Below are positions 24,742 through 36,300 of a stretch of 64,000 nt of DNA, in pieces. The first letter of the stretch is position 1, and every line of letters starts with the position of its first letter. A program made the translations under genes and the position numbers. Source of the stretch: Spirosoma arboris. GTDB lineage: Bacteria; Bacteroidota; Bacteroidia; Cytophagales; Spirosomataceae. The stretch covers positions 18,346 to 82,345 of the forward strand of contig NZ_WPIN01000029.1 of assembly GCF_009754945.1 (NCBI RefSeq), in the 5' to 3' direction. The notes under the pieces were generated by a model that saw only the letters and a program-made list of their open reading frames with translations, made no database searches and was not told where the DNA came from.

Positions 24742-26667
24742 ATGAGAAATGTATTGATTTACAAAGTCCTTCCCTTTTTAGTCGGAGCAATTTTTCTTTT
24801 CAGCGGCTTTACAGCAGCAAGCCAATCGATGAGCCTGAGTTCGAAGCTTGGGTCAAATAAAATTACATTGTCTTTGACCAAAAATGGAGAATTGCATTAC
24901 AACGTAACACGCCGGGATAAAACCATCATTGCCGATTCTCCACTTGGCCTCAACGCTGACGATCAGGATTTTACGTCTGGACTCTCTCTCGTTAACGTTT
25001 CACCCATTGCTGTAAGACGGGAGAAATACGATTTGAAGGTGGGTAATGTCAAAACGATAGATCATGTTTTTGACACGAAGAGTATAACATTTAAAAACAG
25101 GTCGGGCGCGCTCATGATTATTGATTTGATAACCGGAAAGGAGGGCGTTGCTTTCCGTTACCGGTTCCCGGATCAGGATAAAAAAATACGGGTGATTAAC
25201 ACAGAGAGCACCGGATTTCATATTGAAAAAAATGCGAAAGGCTGGTTGCAACCTTATAATAAAGCGGGAAAGGTCACTCCAGGCTATGAAGATTTTTACT
25301 TCAAAATACATCCCGGCGACACAATCAGTAATCCCCGTAACCCGTCTGTGGGGTGGTGTATGCCTGCCCTTTTTCAGGTAAATGAGGGTAAAAACTGGGT
25401 TTTACTGGCAGAGTCCGGAACAGATGGATCGTATCCAGGTTGTCATTTGCAACCCGACTCGCAGGGCGGAGTGTATAAAATTGCCTTTGCTGAACAAGAC
25501 GAAAAATATACCCTTCCCTTGAGCGGCAACAATCATCCGGCATACAATCTCCCCTGGACGATGCCCTGGCGGGTGATCATCATTGGTGAACAGGCCGGAG
25601 ACATTCTGCTTTCAAGCTTGATTACGGATTTGGCGCCTGCCTCTAAACTAGACGATACGTCCTGGATCGAACCAGGAAAAGCCACTTGGTCATGGTGGTC
25701 ACATCCTGAGGATCGCTCCCCCGAAACGTATAACTCATTCACTGATCTTGCGGCCTCGTTCGGGTTTGGATATACGCTGTTTGATGCGGGCTGGGAGAAA
25801 GCCAATACAGAAAAGGGGATCATTGCTAAGGCTACTGCCAGGGGTGTCAAACCTATGGTGTGGGCCTATTCGGCTGCGTATTTCGACCCGGAAAAACGAA
25901 GAATGAAATTTAAAGAACTGGCGGCTATGGGCGTCAAAGGGGTGAAAATAGATTTTTGGTGCTCAGACCGACAGGAGGTGATGGCCTGCTTCCAGTCACT
26001 TTTTGAGGATGCCGCGAAAGAGCATTTACTGGTAAACCTTCATGGTACTACCGTTCCAAGAGGCTGGCATCGAACATGGCCAAATTTCATGACAGCCGAA
26101 GCTGTTTTAGGAACGGAACATTATTTTTATGAATCTAGATATCCGGATAAAGCCGCTGAACAGAATACCGTATTGCCATTCACCAGAAATGTAGCTGGCC
26201 CTACAGACTACACCCCGTTTGCCCTAACCATCCGAAAATATCCCCGGTTGAACACGGCGGTTCATGAGCTTGCTACGGCTATGATCTATACGTCGGGCAT
26301 TATTCATTTTGCGGATTCAAAAGAGATATTTGACTCGCTGCCTGTGTCGGTTCGACAATTATTGAAAGACATGCCTGCTACCTGGGATAAAACGGAAAGT
26401 ATTGTGGCCGAACCGGGGGAACAGCTAATACTTTCTCGTCAGAAGGACCACCTTTCTTACATTGTCGGAATCAATGGTACGAATAAAGTAGTACCTGTCA
26501 ACCTAAATCTGGCCAAGTATGCAAAGGGCTTTTCTAAGTTTAGAGTCATTATGGAAGGCGAAAATCCATTGATGACGTTTAAAACGGAGACATATCCAAT
26601 CTCGTCTAATTGGCAGTACGCTTTTGCTCCCAAAGGCGGCTTTATTATCCAGTTTGTTAATGAGTAA
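24742..26667 (+). CDS. GH97-family glycoside hydrolase (first copy)
   Basis: A 641-residue enzyme from the ATG at 24742, chosen because it gives a signal peptide (VLPFLVGAIFLFSGFTAASQ); the frame is open 41 codons further upstream. The N-terminal beta-sandwich (SLTKNGELHYNVTRRDKTII, SPLGL) and the central barrel (SWIEPGKATWSWWSHPED, GYTLFDAGWEKANT, KGVKIDFWCSDRQEVMACF, LLVNLHGTTVPRGWHRTWPN) match GH97. The Asp in KIDF is the likely catalytic nucleophile of the retaining subgroup. MTAEAVLGTEHYF follows. GH97 enzymes cut alpha-glucosides or alpha-galactosides in the periplasm. It stands alone, outside the main polysaccharide locus. Confidence 0.9.
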   Translation: MRNVLIYKVLPFLVGAIFLFSGFTAASQSMSLSSKLGSNKITLSLTKNGELHYNVTRRDKTIIADSPLGLNADDQDFTSGLSLVNVSPIAVRREKYDLKVGNVKTIDHVFDTKSITFKNRSGALMIIDLITGKEGVAFRYRFPDQDKKIRVINTESTGFHIEKNAKGWLQPYNKAGKVTPGYEDFYFKIHPGDTISNPRNPSVGWCMPALFQVNEGKNWVLLAESGTDGSYPGCHLQPDSQGGVYKIAFAEQDEKYTLPLSGNNHPAYNLPWTMPWRVIIIGEQAGDILLSSLITDLAPASKLDDTSWIEPGKATWSWWSHPEDRSPETYNSFTDLAASFGFGYTLFDAGWEKANTEKGIIAKATARGVKPMVWAYSAAYFDPEKRRMKFKELAAMGVKGVKIDFWCSDRQEVMACFQSLFEDAAKEHLLVNLHGTTVPRGWHRTWPNFMTAEAVLGTEHYFYESRYPDKAAEQNTVLPFTRNVAGPTDYTPFALTIRKYPRLNTAVHELATAMIYTSGIIHFADSKEIFDSLPVSVRQLLKDMPATWDKTESIVAEPGEQLILSRQKDHLSYIVGINGTNKVVPVNLNLAKYAKGFSKFRVIMEGENPLMTFKTETYPISSNWQYAFAPKGGFIIQFVNE

Positions 26668-26789
26668 GACTGACCCTATATAATCATCTCAAAAAAACGC
26701 TCGTAGTTGAGCCAAAGGCATTCATGTAGTTGCTTCTTAAAGGAGGATTGTTTGTTGGGGTTAAGGCGAAAAAAAATTGTGGATACAGA
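26668..26789. other. Short convergent spacer
   Basis: Between the GH97 gene and the monooxygenase. It contains an A8 run (26769-26776) that gives a T8 on the minus strand, but no stable stem is seen. Confidence 0.35.
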
Positions 26790-28250
26790 TCACTGAAGCT
26801 GATCAAAATAGGTATAAACATCACTAGGATCGACAGTAATAAGAGCGATATAACCGTCAGGTCGAATCAAGACCATTCCCTCCGAGAATCCATAAGCCTT
26901 CATCAGCGCTTTGTCGTCGACGTTGATGATCTTCAGGTGGTTATTGGGTTCAACTTCAACATTGTTCAATAACAGTAATTTCCATTCGGGGCCTCTCAGT
27001 TGTTCGGATAGCCAACTCCCATCGGCTAATTGAACGTCGGGTGCCCGGTCGCCGGGCTGTATAGTACTTTGCGTAGCTAGTCCTTTTACAGTCAATGAGC
27101 TTTCCCGATAATTCAGATTGAGTTGCGTACCATCCTTGGTGGCCAATGTTTCAAAGCCTCCTTTACCTGCCGTAGCGGCCTTTATCATTACTTGCTGGCG
27201 CTCAGAAGTGGTTTTCAACAGCCAGTCAGCAATTGGTATGCGTTCTTCTGCATAGGTATCTAATAAACGGTCATTGGCTTCCCCCTGAATGACAGCGGCA
27301 AGTTTCCAGCCCAGGTTATACGCATCCTGTATACCGGTATTCATGCCCATGCCACCAGCTATTGAATGAACATGGCAAGCGTCACCAGCAATAAAGGCAT
27401 TGCCTATCCGGTATTGTTCTGCCCGACGGATATTGACACGATAGATAGACTGCCAGGTACTGTTGGTAAATGTAACGCCTTCCATCTGCGTACGCTCTTT
27501 AAAAAGCTGGTTGAAGCCTTCCAGAGTGGGCGTTGGGGTATTCCCATCGGCATCTGGCGGCATGACTGCTTGTAGCTGCCAGCTAGTGGAATCTTTAAAT
27601 GGAAATAAAGCAAAGGCAAGTCCGAATTCAGGGCTTAACCAGTTATACCAGGCATCGGGTTTGAGTCCTTCTACGTCTACGTCGCCAACCCAAAGCTGCT
27701 CGAGCGAATGCGTTTCACCCACGAAATTGATACCCAGTTTTTTACGGGTTGTGCTTTTGCCGCCATCACACGCAACCATATAGGTGCACCTAAGCTCCTC
27801 AGTCCAGTTCGGATGTTCCAGGCGACAAGTGATGCTATTATCCAATTGGGTAAATTCGACCAATTCGGTGGACCATTCTACCGTGCCGCCTAATTCGTTG
27901 AGTTTAGCCCGCAACTCTGCTTCTACTTTGTATTGTGGCAACAGCAGAATTTTGGGATAACGGGTGTCTTCCCGTAAAAAACTAGTACGAGGTGTTTCCC
28001 CGATGAACTGATTCCCATTGAATTTGCGATATGGAAGGTCGGTATAGCCCAGTGGCATCAGGGCTTCAGCGATTCCCAGATCGTTTAATATTTCCAGGCT
28101 GCGTGGTTGCAGCGCCTTTGCCCTGGAGCCATGTGGTGGTTCGGCGGAGCGTTCAACGATCCGGTAAGGAATCGCGCGTCGGGCCATTTCACAAGCCAAT
28201 GTTAGGCCTACGGGGCCTGCACCAATAATAAGAACCGTCGTGTTGTTCAT
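26790..28250 (-). CDS. FAD-dependent aromatic monooxygenase
   Basis: A 486-residue flavoprotein from the ATG at 28250; the frame extends 8 codons further, but the shorter start puts the FAD motif at the N-terminus as usual: TVLIIGAGPVGLTLACEMAR (GxGxxG dinucleotide fold). The DG motif is VACDGGKSTTRKKLGINF near 160, and the second FAD motif is AGDACHVHSIAGGMGMNTGI near 285, followed by QDAYNLGWKLAAVI. This is the PheA/TfdB (class A) hydroxylase family; the C-terminal thioredoxin-like domain (PGDRAPDVQLADGSWLSEQL) is also typical. It would hydroxylate an aromatic or polyketide-like compound with NAD(P)H and O2. Substrate unknown. A Crp-type regulator lies 69 bp upstream. Confidence 0.85.
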   Translation of the reverse strand: MNNTTVLIIGAGPVGLTLACEMARRAIPYRIVERSAEPPHGSRAKALQPRSLEILNDLGIAEALMPLGYTDLPYRKFNGNQFIGETPRTSFLREDTRYPKILLLPQYKVEAELRAKLNELGGTVEWSTELVEFTQLDNSITCRLEHPNWTEELRCTYMVACDGGKSTTRKKLGINFVGETHSLEQLWVGDVDVEGLKPDAWYNWLSPEFGLAFALFPFKDSTSWQLQAVMPPDADGNTPTPTLEGFNQLFKERTQMEGVTFTNSTWQSIYRVNIRRAEQYRIGNAFIAGDACHVHSIAGGMGMNTGIQDAYNLGWKLAAVIQGEANDRLLDTYAEERIPIADWLLKTTSERQQVMIKAATAGKGGFETLATKDGTQLNLNYRESSLTVKGLATQSTIQPGDRAPDVQLADGSWLSEQLRGPEWKLLLLNNVEVEPNNHLKIINVDDKALMKAYGFSEGMVLIRPDGYIALITVDPSDVYTYFDQLQ

Positions 28251-28319
28251 CGCTGTTACAGTTTGTTGAGGCAAAATTACCGGACCACAATCCCGTCGGC
28301 GATAACAATTGTTAATTAC

Positions 28320-28859
28320 TTATTTACGGTTGCGAATTCGGCTGAGCGAAACGGATGTAATCCCCAGAAATGACGCGATATAGTGCTGGGGTATCCGGCG
28401 AATGATCTCGGGGTGTTGCGTGAGTAATTCACGATACCTTTTTTCTGGGCTGTCTTTAATACGAGACACAAACAGCTTTTGATAGTGCAATAGCCGTTTT
28501 TCGACGTGATCGTAGTAAATGGCCTTCACCTCTGGATGCGATACTCTCTGCTGTTTAAACTCATTGATAGGCATACTGTAGGCAACCGTTGATTCCAGAG
28601 TTTCCACACTATACCAACTGGGTTCATCGGAAATGATGGTTTCCATTGACGACACAAAACTTCCTTCGAAACCGAAATTCATGGTTACTTCTTTGCCGTC
28701 GTCGGTGTTAAACCAGCATCGACAACAGCCTGTTTCGACAAAGAAAAGCTTCTTGGCAAAGGCCCCTTCTTTGACCAGCAGGCTTTTTGCCGGAAATTCT
28801 TCCCGAGTCCAGGAATCTTTAATACGGTCGATAAATTGTGCAGAATCAGGCATATACAC
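28320..28859 (-). CDS. Crp/Fnr-family regulator
   Basis: A 179-residue protein. Residues about 20-110 are the cyclic-nucleotide-binding beta barrel (FPAKSLLVKEGAFAKKLFFV, GCCRCWFNTDDGKEVTMNFG, FEGSFVSSMETIISDEPSWY), and the C-terminal end is a helix-turn-helix (IPQHYIASFLGITSVSLSRI). The phosphate-binding cassette of true cAMP binders is not seen, as in many Bacteroidota members. A second possible start is 28853. It precedes the monooxygenase on the same strand and probably controls it. Confidence 0.8.
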   Translation of the reverse strand: MYMPDSAQFIDRIKDSWTREEFPAKSLLVKEGAFAKKLFFVETGCCRCWFNTDDGKEVTMNFGFEGSFVSSMETIISDEPSWYSVETLESTVAYSMPINEFKQQRVSHPEVKAIYYDHVEKRLLHYQKLFVSRIKDSPEKRYRELLTQHPEIIRRIPQHYIASFLGITSVSLSRIRNRK

Positions 28860-28911
28860 TTTAGTCCCAAACCCAACAAACTCTTGGCACTTATAAATTT
28901 TACTTATTTAT

Positions 28912-31900
28912 TCAGATTGATGGAAAGTCAATCAGTGTGGTTTGTTCGCCTGCGTTCTCTTTATTTCGAAACTGTTTTATATAGTCTGAAGGAGAGATGT
29001 TGTAGAGCTTCTGGAAATTTTTACTGAATTGCTTGGGGTCATCGATGCCGACCTGCATAGCCACGTCAGAAATCCGAAGTGATGTATTTGCTAAGAGGTA
29101 AGCTCCCCGTTTCATCCGTACATCCCGAATAAATTCGACAACCGTTTGGCCCGTCATATTTTTGATTCGTCGATAGAAAACCGATTGACTCATCGCCATC
29201 TCGCGAACTAATTCCGGGACGTTGAATTCCGGATTAGTCATATTCTTTTCTACAATACTCATGGCCTGTTCCAGGAATTGCCGGTCGGCATCTGGAATAT
29301 CGATTTCCGTAGGTTCTAACAGAATCTGGCGTTTATAGTACTCTCGAAGGCGGTATCGATTTAGAAGTAATGTTACAACTCGGGCTTGCAGGAGTTGGGA
29401 GTTGAAGGGTTTGGCTATGTAATCATCGGCCCCCATTTCCAGTCCTTCCAACTCATGGGTTGCTGCTGTGCGAGCCGTCAGCAGAATGACCGGAATGTGC
29501 GCGGTTTTAGGGTTTTGCTTGATCTTCCGGCAAAGTTCCAGTCCGTCACTACGAGGCATCATCACATCACTTATCACGACATCCGGCTGAATTTCCAGCG
29601 CTTTGTTCCAGCCCTCCAATCCATCCACAGCCGTGTGCACGTCAAATTCACTGGTAAAAATACCTTCAACATACTGGCGCAAATCGTCATTGTCTTCCAC
29701 AACCAATAGTCGGAACGTATTTTTAAGATCAGCGGGTAGCGATAAACGTTCCGGCCGGGTTTCGGCTGCGGGCAGGTAGGTTGCGTCCTTTATTATGGGG
29801 GACGTATCCGCGCCAAAATCAGTCGCTTTCAAATGAGCTTTACCAAAAGGCAGTTTGACCGTAAACGTAGTGCCATGAGCTAGCTCACTTTGTACGCTGA
29901 TGTCACCCTGGTGTCGTTCGACCAACTGCGCAACCAGCGAAAGACCGATGCCAGTGCCCATAACCCGTAGCGTTTCGGTATGAGAAGCCTGGTAGTACGG
30001 GTCAAAAATTTTGTCAACCTCATCGGGCCTCATGCCAACACCCCAATCGCGCACAGTAATTTCAATGAAATTATCGGTCAGCTTACCGGCCTGAAAGATG
30101 GCAGGTCGATCTGGCTGGCCAATTACTTCAGCAGATACCTGCACTCGGCCACCCTGCGGACTGTATTTGAATGCATTGGACAATAGATTAACCAGAATAA
30201 TTTCCAGCTTGGACGTATCAAAATAGAGCGGTACAGCCGTGGGCGGAATAGTTAGTTCATAGTTCAGTTGCTGTTCTTCGGCTTTCAGCTTGAACAGGAT
30301 AAACAGTTCGTTCAAAAAGCTAATAATGTCTCCCTGCGTTACCCGTAACGAAATATGCCCTGATTCAACCTTGCGGAATTCCAGTAGTTGATTGACCAGA
30401 TCGAACAATTTGTGCGTCTGTCGGTGCATCAATGTCACTTTTTCCTTAAAGCCCGTCTGTTGGCCCAATGCCGTAACCAGCTCTTCCATCGGCCCCAGAA
30501 TCAGAGTGAGCGGGGTACGTAATTCGTGCGATACGTTGGTAAAAAAACGCAGCTTCGTATCGGTCATTTCTTTTTCTTTTTCGACCTTAAACTGTTCCAG
30601 TTCCAGCTTATTTTTCAGGTCCTGTTGCGTCAGTTCAATTCGTCGATAGATGAATAAGGCGGCTCCAATGGTTAGTGCATAGAGCAGGTAGGCCCACCAG
30701 GTTCGCCACCAGGGGGGAAGTACTGTGAGCGATAAGGTGGTCAGTGGCGTTGACCAGACACCATCCCCATTACTGCCTTTGACCCGAAACGTATAATCTC
30801 CGGCGGGCAAGTTGGCAAAGTTGGCGGTTCGTTGACCATCAATTGGATACACCCAGTCGTCATTATAGCCTACCAATTGATAGGCGTAGCGATTTTGCCG
30901 AGGGCTGGCGAAGTTTAAACCCACGAATTCAATGGTAAAATCATTCTCTGAGGGTTTAATACGAAGCGCCTGCGGTTCCGAAAAGGGTTTAGAAATTAAC
31001 ACCCGACCATTGATCGTATCTCCGCTGGTAACGGGCTGGTTCATAACGCGTAAGCCCACTATCTGCATTTGGGGCGGAACCGGATTGGATCGGATGGCAG
31101 ATGGGTTGAAGGCCGTTACGCCGTTGATTCCGCCAACGTACAGCGTTCCATCAGTAGCGCGGTAAGCCGCACCTACTTTGAACGAGTTGCTTTGTAAACC
31201 ATCTGAAACGGTATAATGAAGAACCTGCCGGGTAGCCGGATTAAATTGGAACAATCCTTCCCCACCAATCCAGACTGTGCCAGCCTTATCCAATAATAGG
31301 GCTTCTACGTCTGTTTCGGGGACCTGCTGATTATAGCGCTGAATTACTTCCTGTCCACCTGCATTGGTGACAAGTCGGTTCAGGCCCCCGCCGATCGTAC
31401 CAACCCAGAGATTGCCTTGTGGATCTTTCTGAACCGACCAAGTGAAATTAGACGATAAACTGGCTTCCCGATTTGGATCATGTTTGAACTGCCTCACCAG
31501 CGAGAGTGAGGTGGGCGTAATCTGCATTTTTAGCAACCCTGCGTTCTTGGTACTCACCCATAATAAGTCCTGCTGGTTATCGGAATAAAGACTACTCAGT
31601 TGATTGGACAGTAAGGTTTGGTTCGCTTCGGCGTATGAACGGATATAGCGGCCCTGAAGCGTAAACCGGTGTAAGCCTGTCCCAGACGTAGCAACCCAGA
31701 TCGTATGAAATCGATCTTCGGTGATGCTCTCGATACGCACATTGGCCCAGGATAAATTAGGAATGGCGGAGAGTAGGGTAGGGAGGGTGTTCGTATCATT
31801 CAGTAGAAAAAGGCCCTTATTCCGCGTACCCACCCAGACTGTACCCGCTGATGACCGAAAAAGGGCGCTGACACCAATCATGTTAACATTGGCCGATGAT

Positions 31901-33180
31901 GGGGTTCGTAAGTAATAGCGGAACGTTTTCTGCCCCAGATCATAACGAGCCAACCCGTTTAGCGAGCCAATCCACAGTCGGTTACGTTGCTCGTCCTTGG
32001 TAATCGCCAGTACATAATTATCGGCTAGTGTCGTTTGCCGACTGGCCTGTAATTGAAGATGAACAAAAGGTTTAGATTGCAGCCGGACCTGATTCAGACC
32101 ACCGGCCGACGTAGCCAGCCAAAGGTTATGGAACCGATCTTCCAGCATATCATGCACCCAGACAGAGGTAATGCTATACGAATCAGTAGCATCCGGTATA
32201 AAAATGCGGGCGTTCGTTTCCAGAACAGGCGGAGTTTTGCCCGAAGCGGGTCCCGAGCCGATTTGCCAAAGGCCGGCGTTGGTGCCGATCCAAAGGCGGT
32301 CCATCGAGTCCAGAAATAGACCTTCTACATCGGTAAAATGTTGTTTTAGTGATTGAGCCTGGAAAGTGGCAGGTTGCCTGATCATGCTGACACTTGCCCA
32401 GAAAACCTGATCAGCGGTACCGATCCATAAATCGCCGTGTGTGTCGAGATGGAGCGCGTGTATGGTTAGATTCGGGAATGACGATACTTGAGTTGCCTTC
32501 AGAATCGGCATCTCCTGATTTGATCCTTGAACCATCCACAATCCAGCATCTAACGTACCGATCCATACCTTGCCTTGCTGGTCGGTAACCAGTTTCCGGA
32601 CGGGATGGATACTATGCGTTATTGGATCACGCACGCTAATCTGTTGTAAATAACGAATGCGCCCTTCCTGGTCAATAGCCAAACGAAAGAGCGACTCCTG
32701 CGTTCCTACCCAAACGTTACCCTGCCGATCGGAGGTGATAGCAAAGACACTGGTCTGAGCCAGAAGGGGAATCAGATGCCGATAGGCAGGCGGACAGGGC
32801 AATGCCCGGATAGAGATGAATTTGTCATGAGTGGCATCAAACCAGAACAAACCTGCCCGTTCGCCACCCGCCCATACGCTACTATCCGGACTGACGTGCA
32901 GAACCCGAATCCGATTGCTCGACAGGCCGCTGAGCTGGTTCATGGGAAGACCATATTTCTTCAGCCCATAGCCATCGTAGCGGTTAATTCCCTTGTTGGT
33001 GCCAATCCAGATAAACCCCTGCTTGTCTTGAGTAACGGCCAGGGCATCACTATGAGACAGACCTTCATCCATAGTAATATGCTCGAACCGGAACCGCCCC
33101 TGCGTGTCCTGAGTCCGCCCAACCGTAGTCAATAGCCCAACTGCCCAAATACAATATATCGTTCTAGAAAGCCACTTCAT
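28912..33180 (-). CDS. Hybrid two-component system sensor-regulator (HTCS) of the polysaccharide locus
   Basis: A 1422-residue one-piece signalling protein. After a signal peptide (1-23) come at least 12 propeller repeats (GFIWIGTNKGINRYDGYG, KVWIGTLDAGLWMV, RLWIGTNAGLWQIG, TVWVGTRNKGLFLL, NLWVGTIGGGLNRL) and a Y_Y_Y domain (LPAGDYTFRVKGSNGDGVWS, near 815-835). A membrane helix (AYLLYALTIGAALFIYRR) leads to HisKA FFTNVSHELRTPLTLILGPM (His885), ATPase motifs NAFKYSP, RDWGVGM and GTGIGLSL, a receiver starting LLVVEDNDD (1158; phospho-Asp about 1205) and an AraC helix-turn-helix. It would bind an oligosaccharide in the periplasm and switch on the divergent susC operon, which starts 150 bp away. 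Confidence 0.95.
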   Translation of the reverse strand: MKWLSRTIYCIWAVGLLTTVGRTQDTQGRFRFEHITMDEGLSHSDALAVTQDKQGFIWIGTNKGINRYDGYGLKKYGLPMNQLSGLSSNRIRVLHVSPDSSVWAGGERAGLFWFDATHDKFISIRALPCPPAYRHLIPLLAQTSVFAITSDRQGNVWVGTQESLFRLAIDQEGRIRYLQQISVRDPITHSIHPVRKLVTDQQGKVWIGTLDAGLWMVQGSNQEMPILKATQVSSFPNLTIHALHLDTHGDLWIGTADQVFWASVSMIRQPATFQAQSLKQHFTDVEGLFLDSMDRLWIGTNAGLWQIGSGPASGKTPPVLETNARIFIPDATDSYSITSVWVHDMLEDRFHNLWLATSAGGLNQVRLQSKPFVHLQLQASRQTTLADNYVLAITKDEQRNRLWIGSLNGLARYDLGQKTFRYYLRTPSSANVNMIGVSALFRSSAGTVWVGTRNKGLFLLNDTNTLPTLLSAIPNLSWANVRIESITEDRFHTIWVATSGTGLHRFTLQGRYIRSYAEANQTLLSNQLSSLYSDNQQDLLWVSTKNAGLLKMQITPTSLSLVRQFKHDPNREASLSSNFTWSVQKDPQGNLWVGTIGGGLNRLVTNAGGQEVIQRYNQQVPETDVEALLLDKAGTVWIGGEGLFQFNPATRQVLHYTVSDGLQSNSFKVGAAYRATDGTLYVGGINGVTAFNPSAIRSNPVPPQMQIVGLRVMNQPVTSGDTINGRVLISKPFSEPQALRIKPSENDFTIEFVGLNFASPRQNRYAYQLVGYNDDWVYPIDGQRTANFANLPAGDYTFRVKGSNGDGVWSTPLTTLSLTVLPPWWRTWWAYLLYALTIGAALFIYRRIELTQQDLKNKLELEQFKVEKEKEMTDTKLRFFTNVSHELRTPLTLILGPMEELVTALGQQTGFKEKVTLMHRQTHKLFDLVNQLLEFRKVESGHISLRVTQGDIISFLNELFILFKLKAEEQQLNYELTIPPTAVPLYFDTSKLEIILVNLLSNAFKYSPQGGRVQVSAEVIGQPDRPAIFQAGKLTDNFIEITVRDWGVGMRPDEVDKIFDPYYQASHTETLRVMGTGIGLSLVAQLVERHQGDISVQSELAHGTTFTVKLPFGKAHLKATDFGADTSPIIKDATYLPAAETRPERLSLPADLKNTFRLLVVEDNDDLRQYVEGIFTSEFDVHTAVDGLEGWNKALEIQPDVVISDVMMPRSDGLELCRKIKQNPKTAHIPVILLTARTAATHELEGLEMGADDYIAKPFNSQLLQARVVTLLLNRYRLREYYKRQILLEPTEIDIPDADRQFLEQAMSIVEKNMTNPEFNVPELVREMAMSQSVFYRRIKNMTGQTVVEFIRDVRMKRGAYLLANTSLRISDVAMQVGIDDPKQFSKNFQKLYNISPSDYIKQFRNKENAGEQTTLIDFPSI

Positions 33181-33245
33181 ACGATCTGACGAATTCTGCC
33201 ACCTTTTTGACGAAAAAACACTCCCGTCAGCCCTGACTTACGCTC

Positions 33246-33253
33246 TAGTTTTG
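33246..33253 (+). promoter_or_regulatory. Putative -7 box of the susC operon
   Basis: TAGTTTTG matches the Bacteroidota -7 consensus TAnnTTTG and lies 83 bp before the susC start. The -33 side is weak, as expected for a promoter activated by the divergent HTCS protein. Confidence 0.35.
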
Positions 33254-33335
33254 CACTATTCAAATTCTAATTTGACCAATAAGCGAATCGAAAACAACTA
33301 ATTCCTTTATTAATCTGACCTTAACTGACTTGTGT

Positions 33336-36300
33336 ATGAACAGGAAATGGCTACTTTGTTTAAGTTCCTTGCTTGCTTTGCAGAGTGCCCTGGCAAGACC
33401 AATCACGACTGTGACTGCCAAAAACAGTCCATCTATGCGACCAGAACCGCATGGTCTACAAACCAGTAAACAAACATCGGCAGATATTACAATTTCCGGA
33501 ATGGTGACGGACGAAAAAGAAGCACCTTTACCGGGCGTTACTATTGCCGTTAAAGGTACAACCCGAGGCACCACATCTGATGCGAATGGCAAGTATACAA
33601 TTAACGCACCGAGCGAAACGGCAATACTGGTTTTCTCCTTTGTTGGCTACGAAAAACAGGAAATACTAGTCGGAAAACAGACATCACTGACTATTCAGTT
33701 AAAAGGAGAAGCGCGTGGACTCGATGAGGTAGTGGTGGTTGGATACGGTTCCCAGAAAAGAGCTACGCTAACAGGAGCCATTGCCACTATCGACAATAAA
33801 GTGTTTCAGGATCGGGGTGTTGTCGATAATCCACTATCGGCTTTGCAAGGTCAGGTACCGGGCGTTATTGTTACCCGCTCATCAACAGCCCCTGGTCGCG
33901 CCAACTGGAACTTCGCCATTCGGGGGGCGACGTCAACCAACGGTACTGAACCCTTGATCGTCATTGACGGCGTGCCCGTCAGTAGCCAGTCGGCACTCAA
34001 CTCAATTAACCCAAACGACATTGAAAATATGTCGTTTTTGAAAGATGCGGCTGCTGCCATCTATGGAGCACGGGCTGCGGGTGGGGTTGTTCTGGTGACC
34101 ACCAAGCGGGCACGATCGGGTAAAGTCGTCATTCAATATGATGGGTCTGTTTCTCAAAAGAGAATTGGCTTACAGCCTCATTTGATCGATGTAAAGACCT
34201 TTGGCCAGGGATTAGTGGATGCGACAACAAACGATTGGTACGGGGTTCCTCCAACGACCAATCTATGGTATAAAATGGGGCAACAGATGCTCAATGCCCC
34301 TGCCAGTGGCTACCTTGATTTAACAACCTACAACGGACAAACAGTTGCTCCAGCCTCTAACCCACTCAACCCCGGTTTTGGGGATGTAAAAGACCTGACA
34401 TTTTTTAATACCAATTGGGTAGACGTGTTATGGGGAACCGCGACCTCTACGCAACATAACCTGAGTGTGGCAGGCCGTACCGATAAAGCAGGTTACCGAA
34501 TTTCGGCGGGTTATCTGCACGACGCTAGTTTGCTGCAATGGGGTAATAACTCAAACAATCGCTACAACCTCCGATTTACGCACGATTATCAGTTTACCGA
34601 CCGACTCAAGCTTGAATCAAACATTTCATTGGAGAAAAACGACATTATCCAGCCTACAATGCTGGGCAATGTATTAGGTCAATATCAGCAGCCAGGCTTC
34701 CCCGTCTCGACCCTCAACGGGCAACCTTATGCCTGGGGTACGCAATATAGCCCCAACTGGCAGGCCGAACTGGGTGGCGATCAGAAAGAATATAATACGC
34801 GGGTTTATACCAACTTCAGATTGACCTATAATCTGACTAAAAATCTCCGGCTTATCGGCACCGCAGGGTATAACTGGTTATCGCAGGACTCAAAGATTCA
34901 ACAGAAAACAATTCACTGGTATAATTATCTGGGCACGATTCAGGCGCCCGATAACCCAACACAAGCCAACTCGTACTATCAGCGGCAACTCAACAAGGAT
35001 TCCTATTACAACTTAAATGCATACCTGGAATACCAGAAGACGATCCGGCAGGATCATGACATTGCGCTGACCGTAGGCACGAACTACGAACGCGATGAGA
35101 CAAATCTTTACTGGGCCAAAACGACTAACGTCGCCAATGACAATGTGCCTTCGTTAAATCTGGCTATTGGCGATAATACCACGAAAACCGTTTCTGAATC
35201 CCAGAGTCATTACGCTATCGGGTCCTATTTTGGGCGGGCTAACTATGCCTACAAACAGAAATACCTGCTGGAAGCACAGGCTCGTTATGATGGCTCCTCC
35301 AAGTTTGACGCGAAGAACCGCTGGCAACTTTTCTATGGATTTTCTGGCGGCTGGCGCATCGCGCAGGAAGCATTCATGCAAAACCTCACTTTTCTGAATG
35401 AGCTAAAGCTTCGCGCATCCTGGGGTAGTGTAGGCAATCAGAGCGGCATTGGCTTGTACGATTATATCCAACTGCTGAATGTTGGCGCTACAACTGGACC
35501 AACCAACAGCGGTTTCCCGATCATCGGCACTTCTCCCGTTGTTTATGTTGGCCCAACGGCTAGCCTGGTGAGTTTGAATCGTACATGGGAGCGGGTCGAA
35601 ACGTCGAACATTGGGCTGGATTACAGCGTGTTGAATCGGCGCCTATCAGGAAGTTTTGATTATTTTATCAAGCACAACCGCAACATGTTGCTGGGTCAGA
35701 CCTATGCGGCTGTGATTGGGGCTGTGGCTCCAGCGGGTAATATTGGGCACTTAAAAACATGGGGTTGGGAAGCCTCTCTCCAATGGCGCGATCATATCGG
35801 CCCTGTTAACTATCGGATCGGTGGTAGCCTGACCGATAATCAAAACAAGCTGGTGAGTTATGGAGGTGCCAATATTATAAATCCAGGCTTTAATAGTGCT
35901 GTAGAAGGGTACCCTGTCGGTTCTTATTTCGGGCTGGAGTATGCAGGACGTATTCAGACTGCCGAGCAGTTGGCGGCCTATCGCCCGCTGGCAACCGGGA
36001 ACAACATCAGTATGCCCCTTGGCTCCTTCAATGCCGATGGAACCGTGAAAGTACCCGGTGTTCGGTTAGGCGATAACATGTTTCGGGACCTCAATGGGGA
36101 TGGAAAACTAACCACACCCGGCGATTTGAAATACCTGGGCCGGGACGATCCTCGCTACAGTTTCGCGTTGAATCTGGGGGCAGACTGGAAAGGCTTTGAT
36201 ATTCAGGCCATCTTTCAGGGAGTAGGCCAGCGAACGATCTTCCGGGAAGGAAACTGGCGCGTACCCTTTGGATCTATTTTCCAGGGACAAACCGATTTCT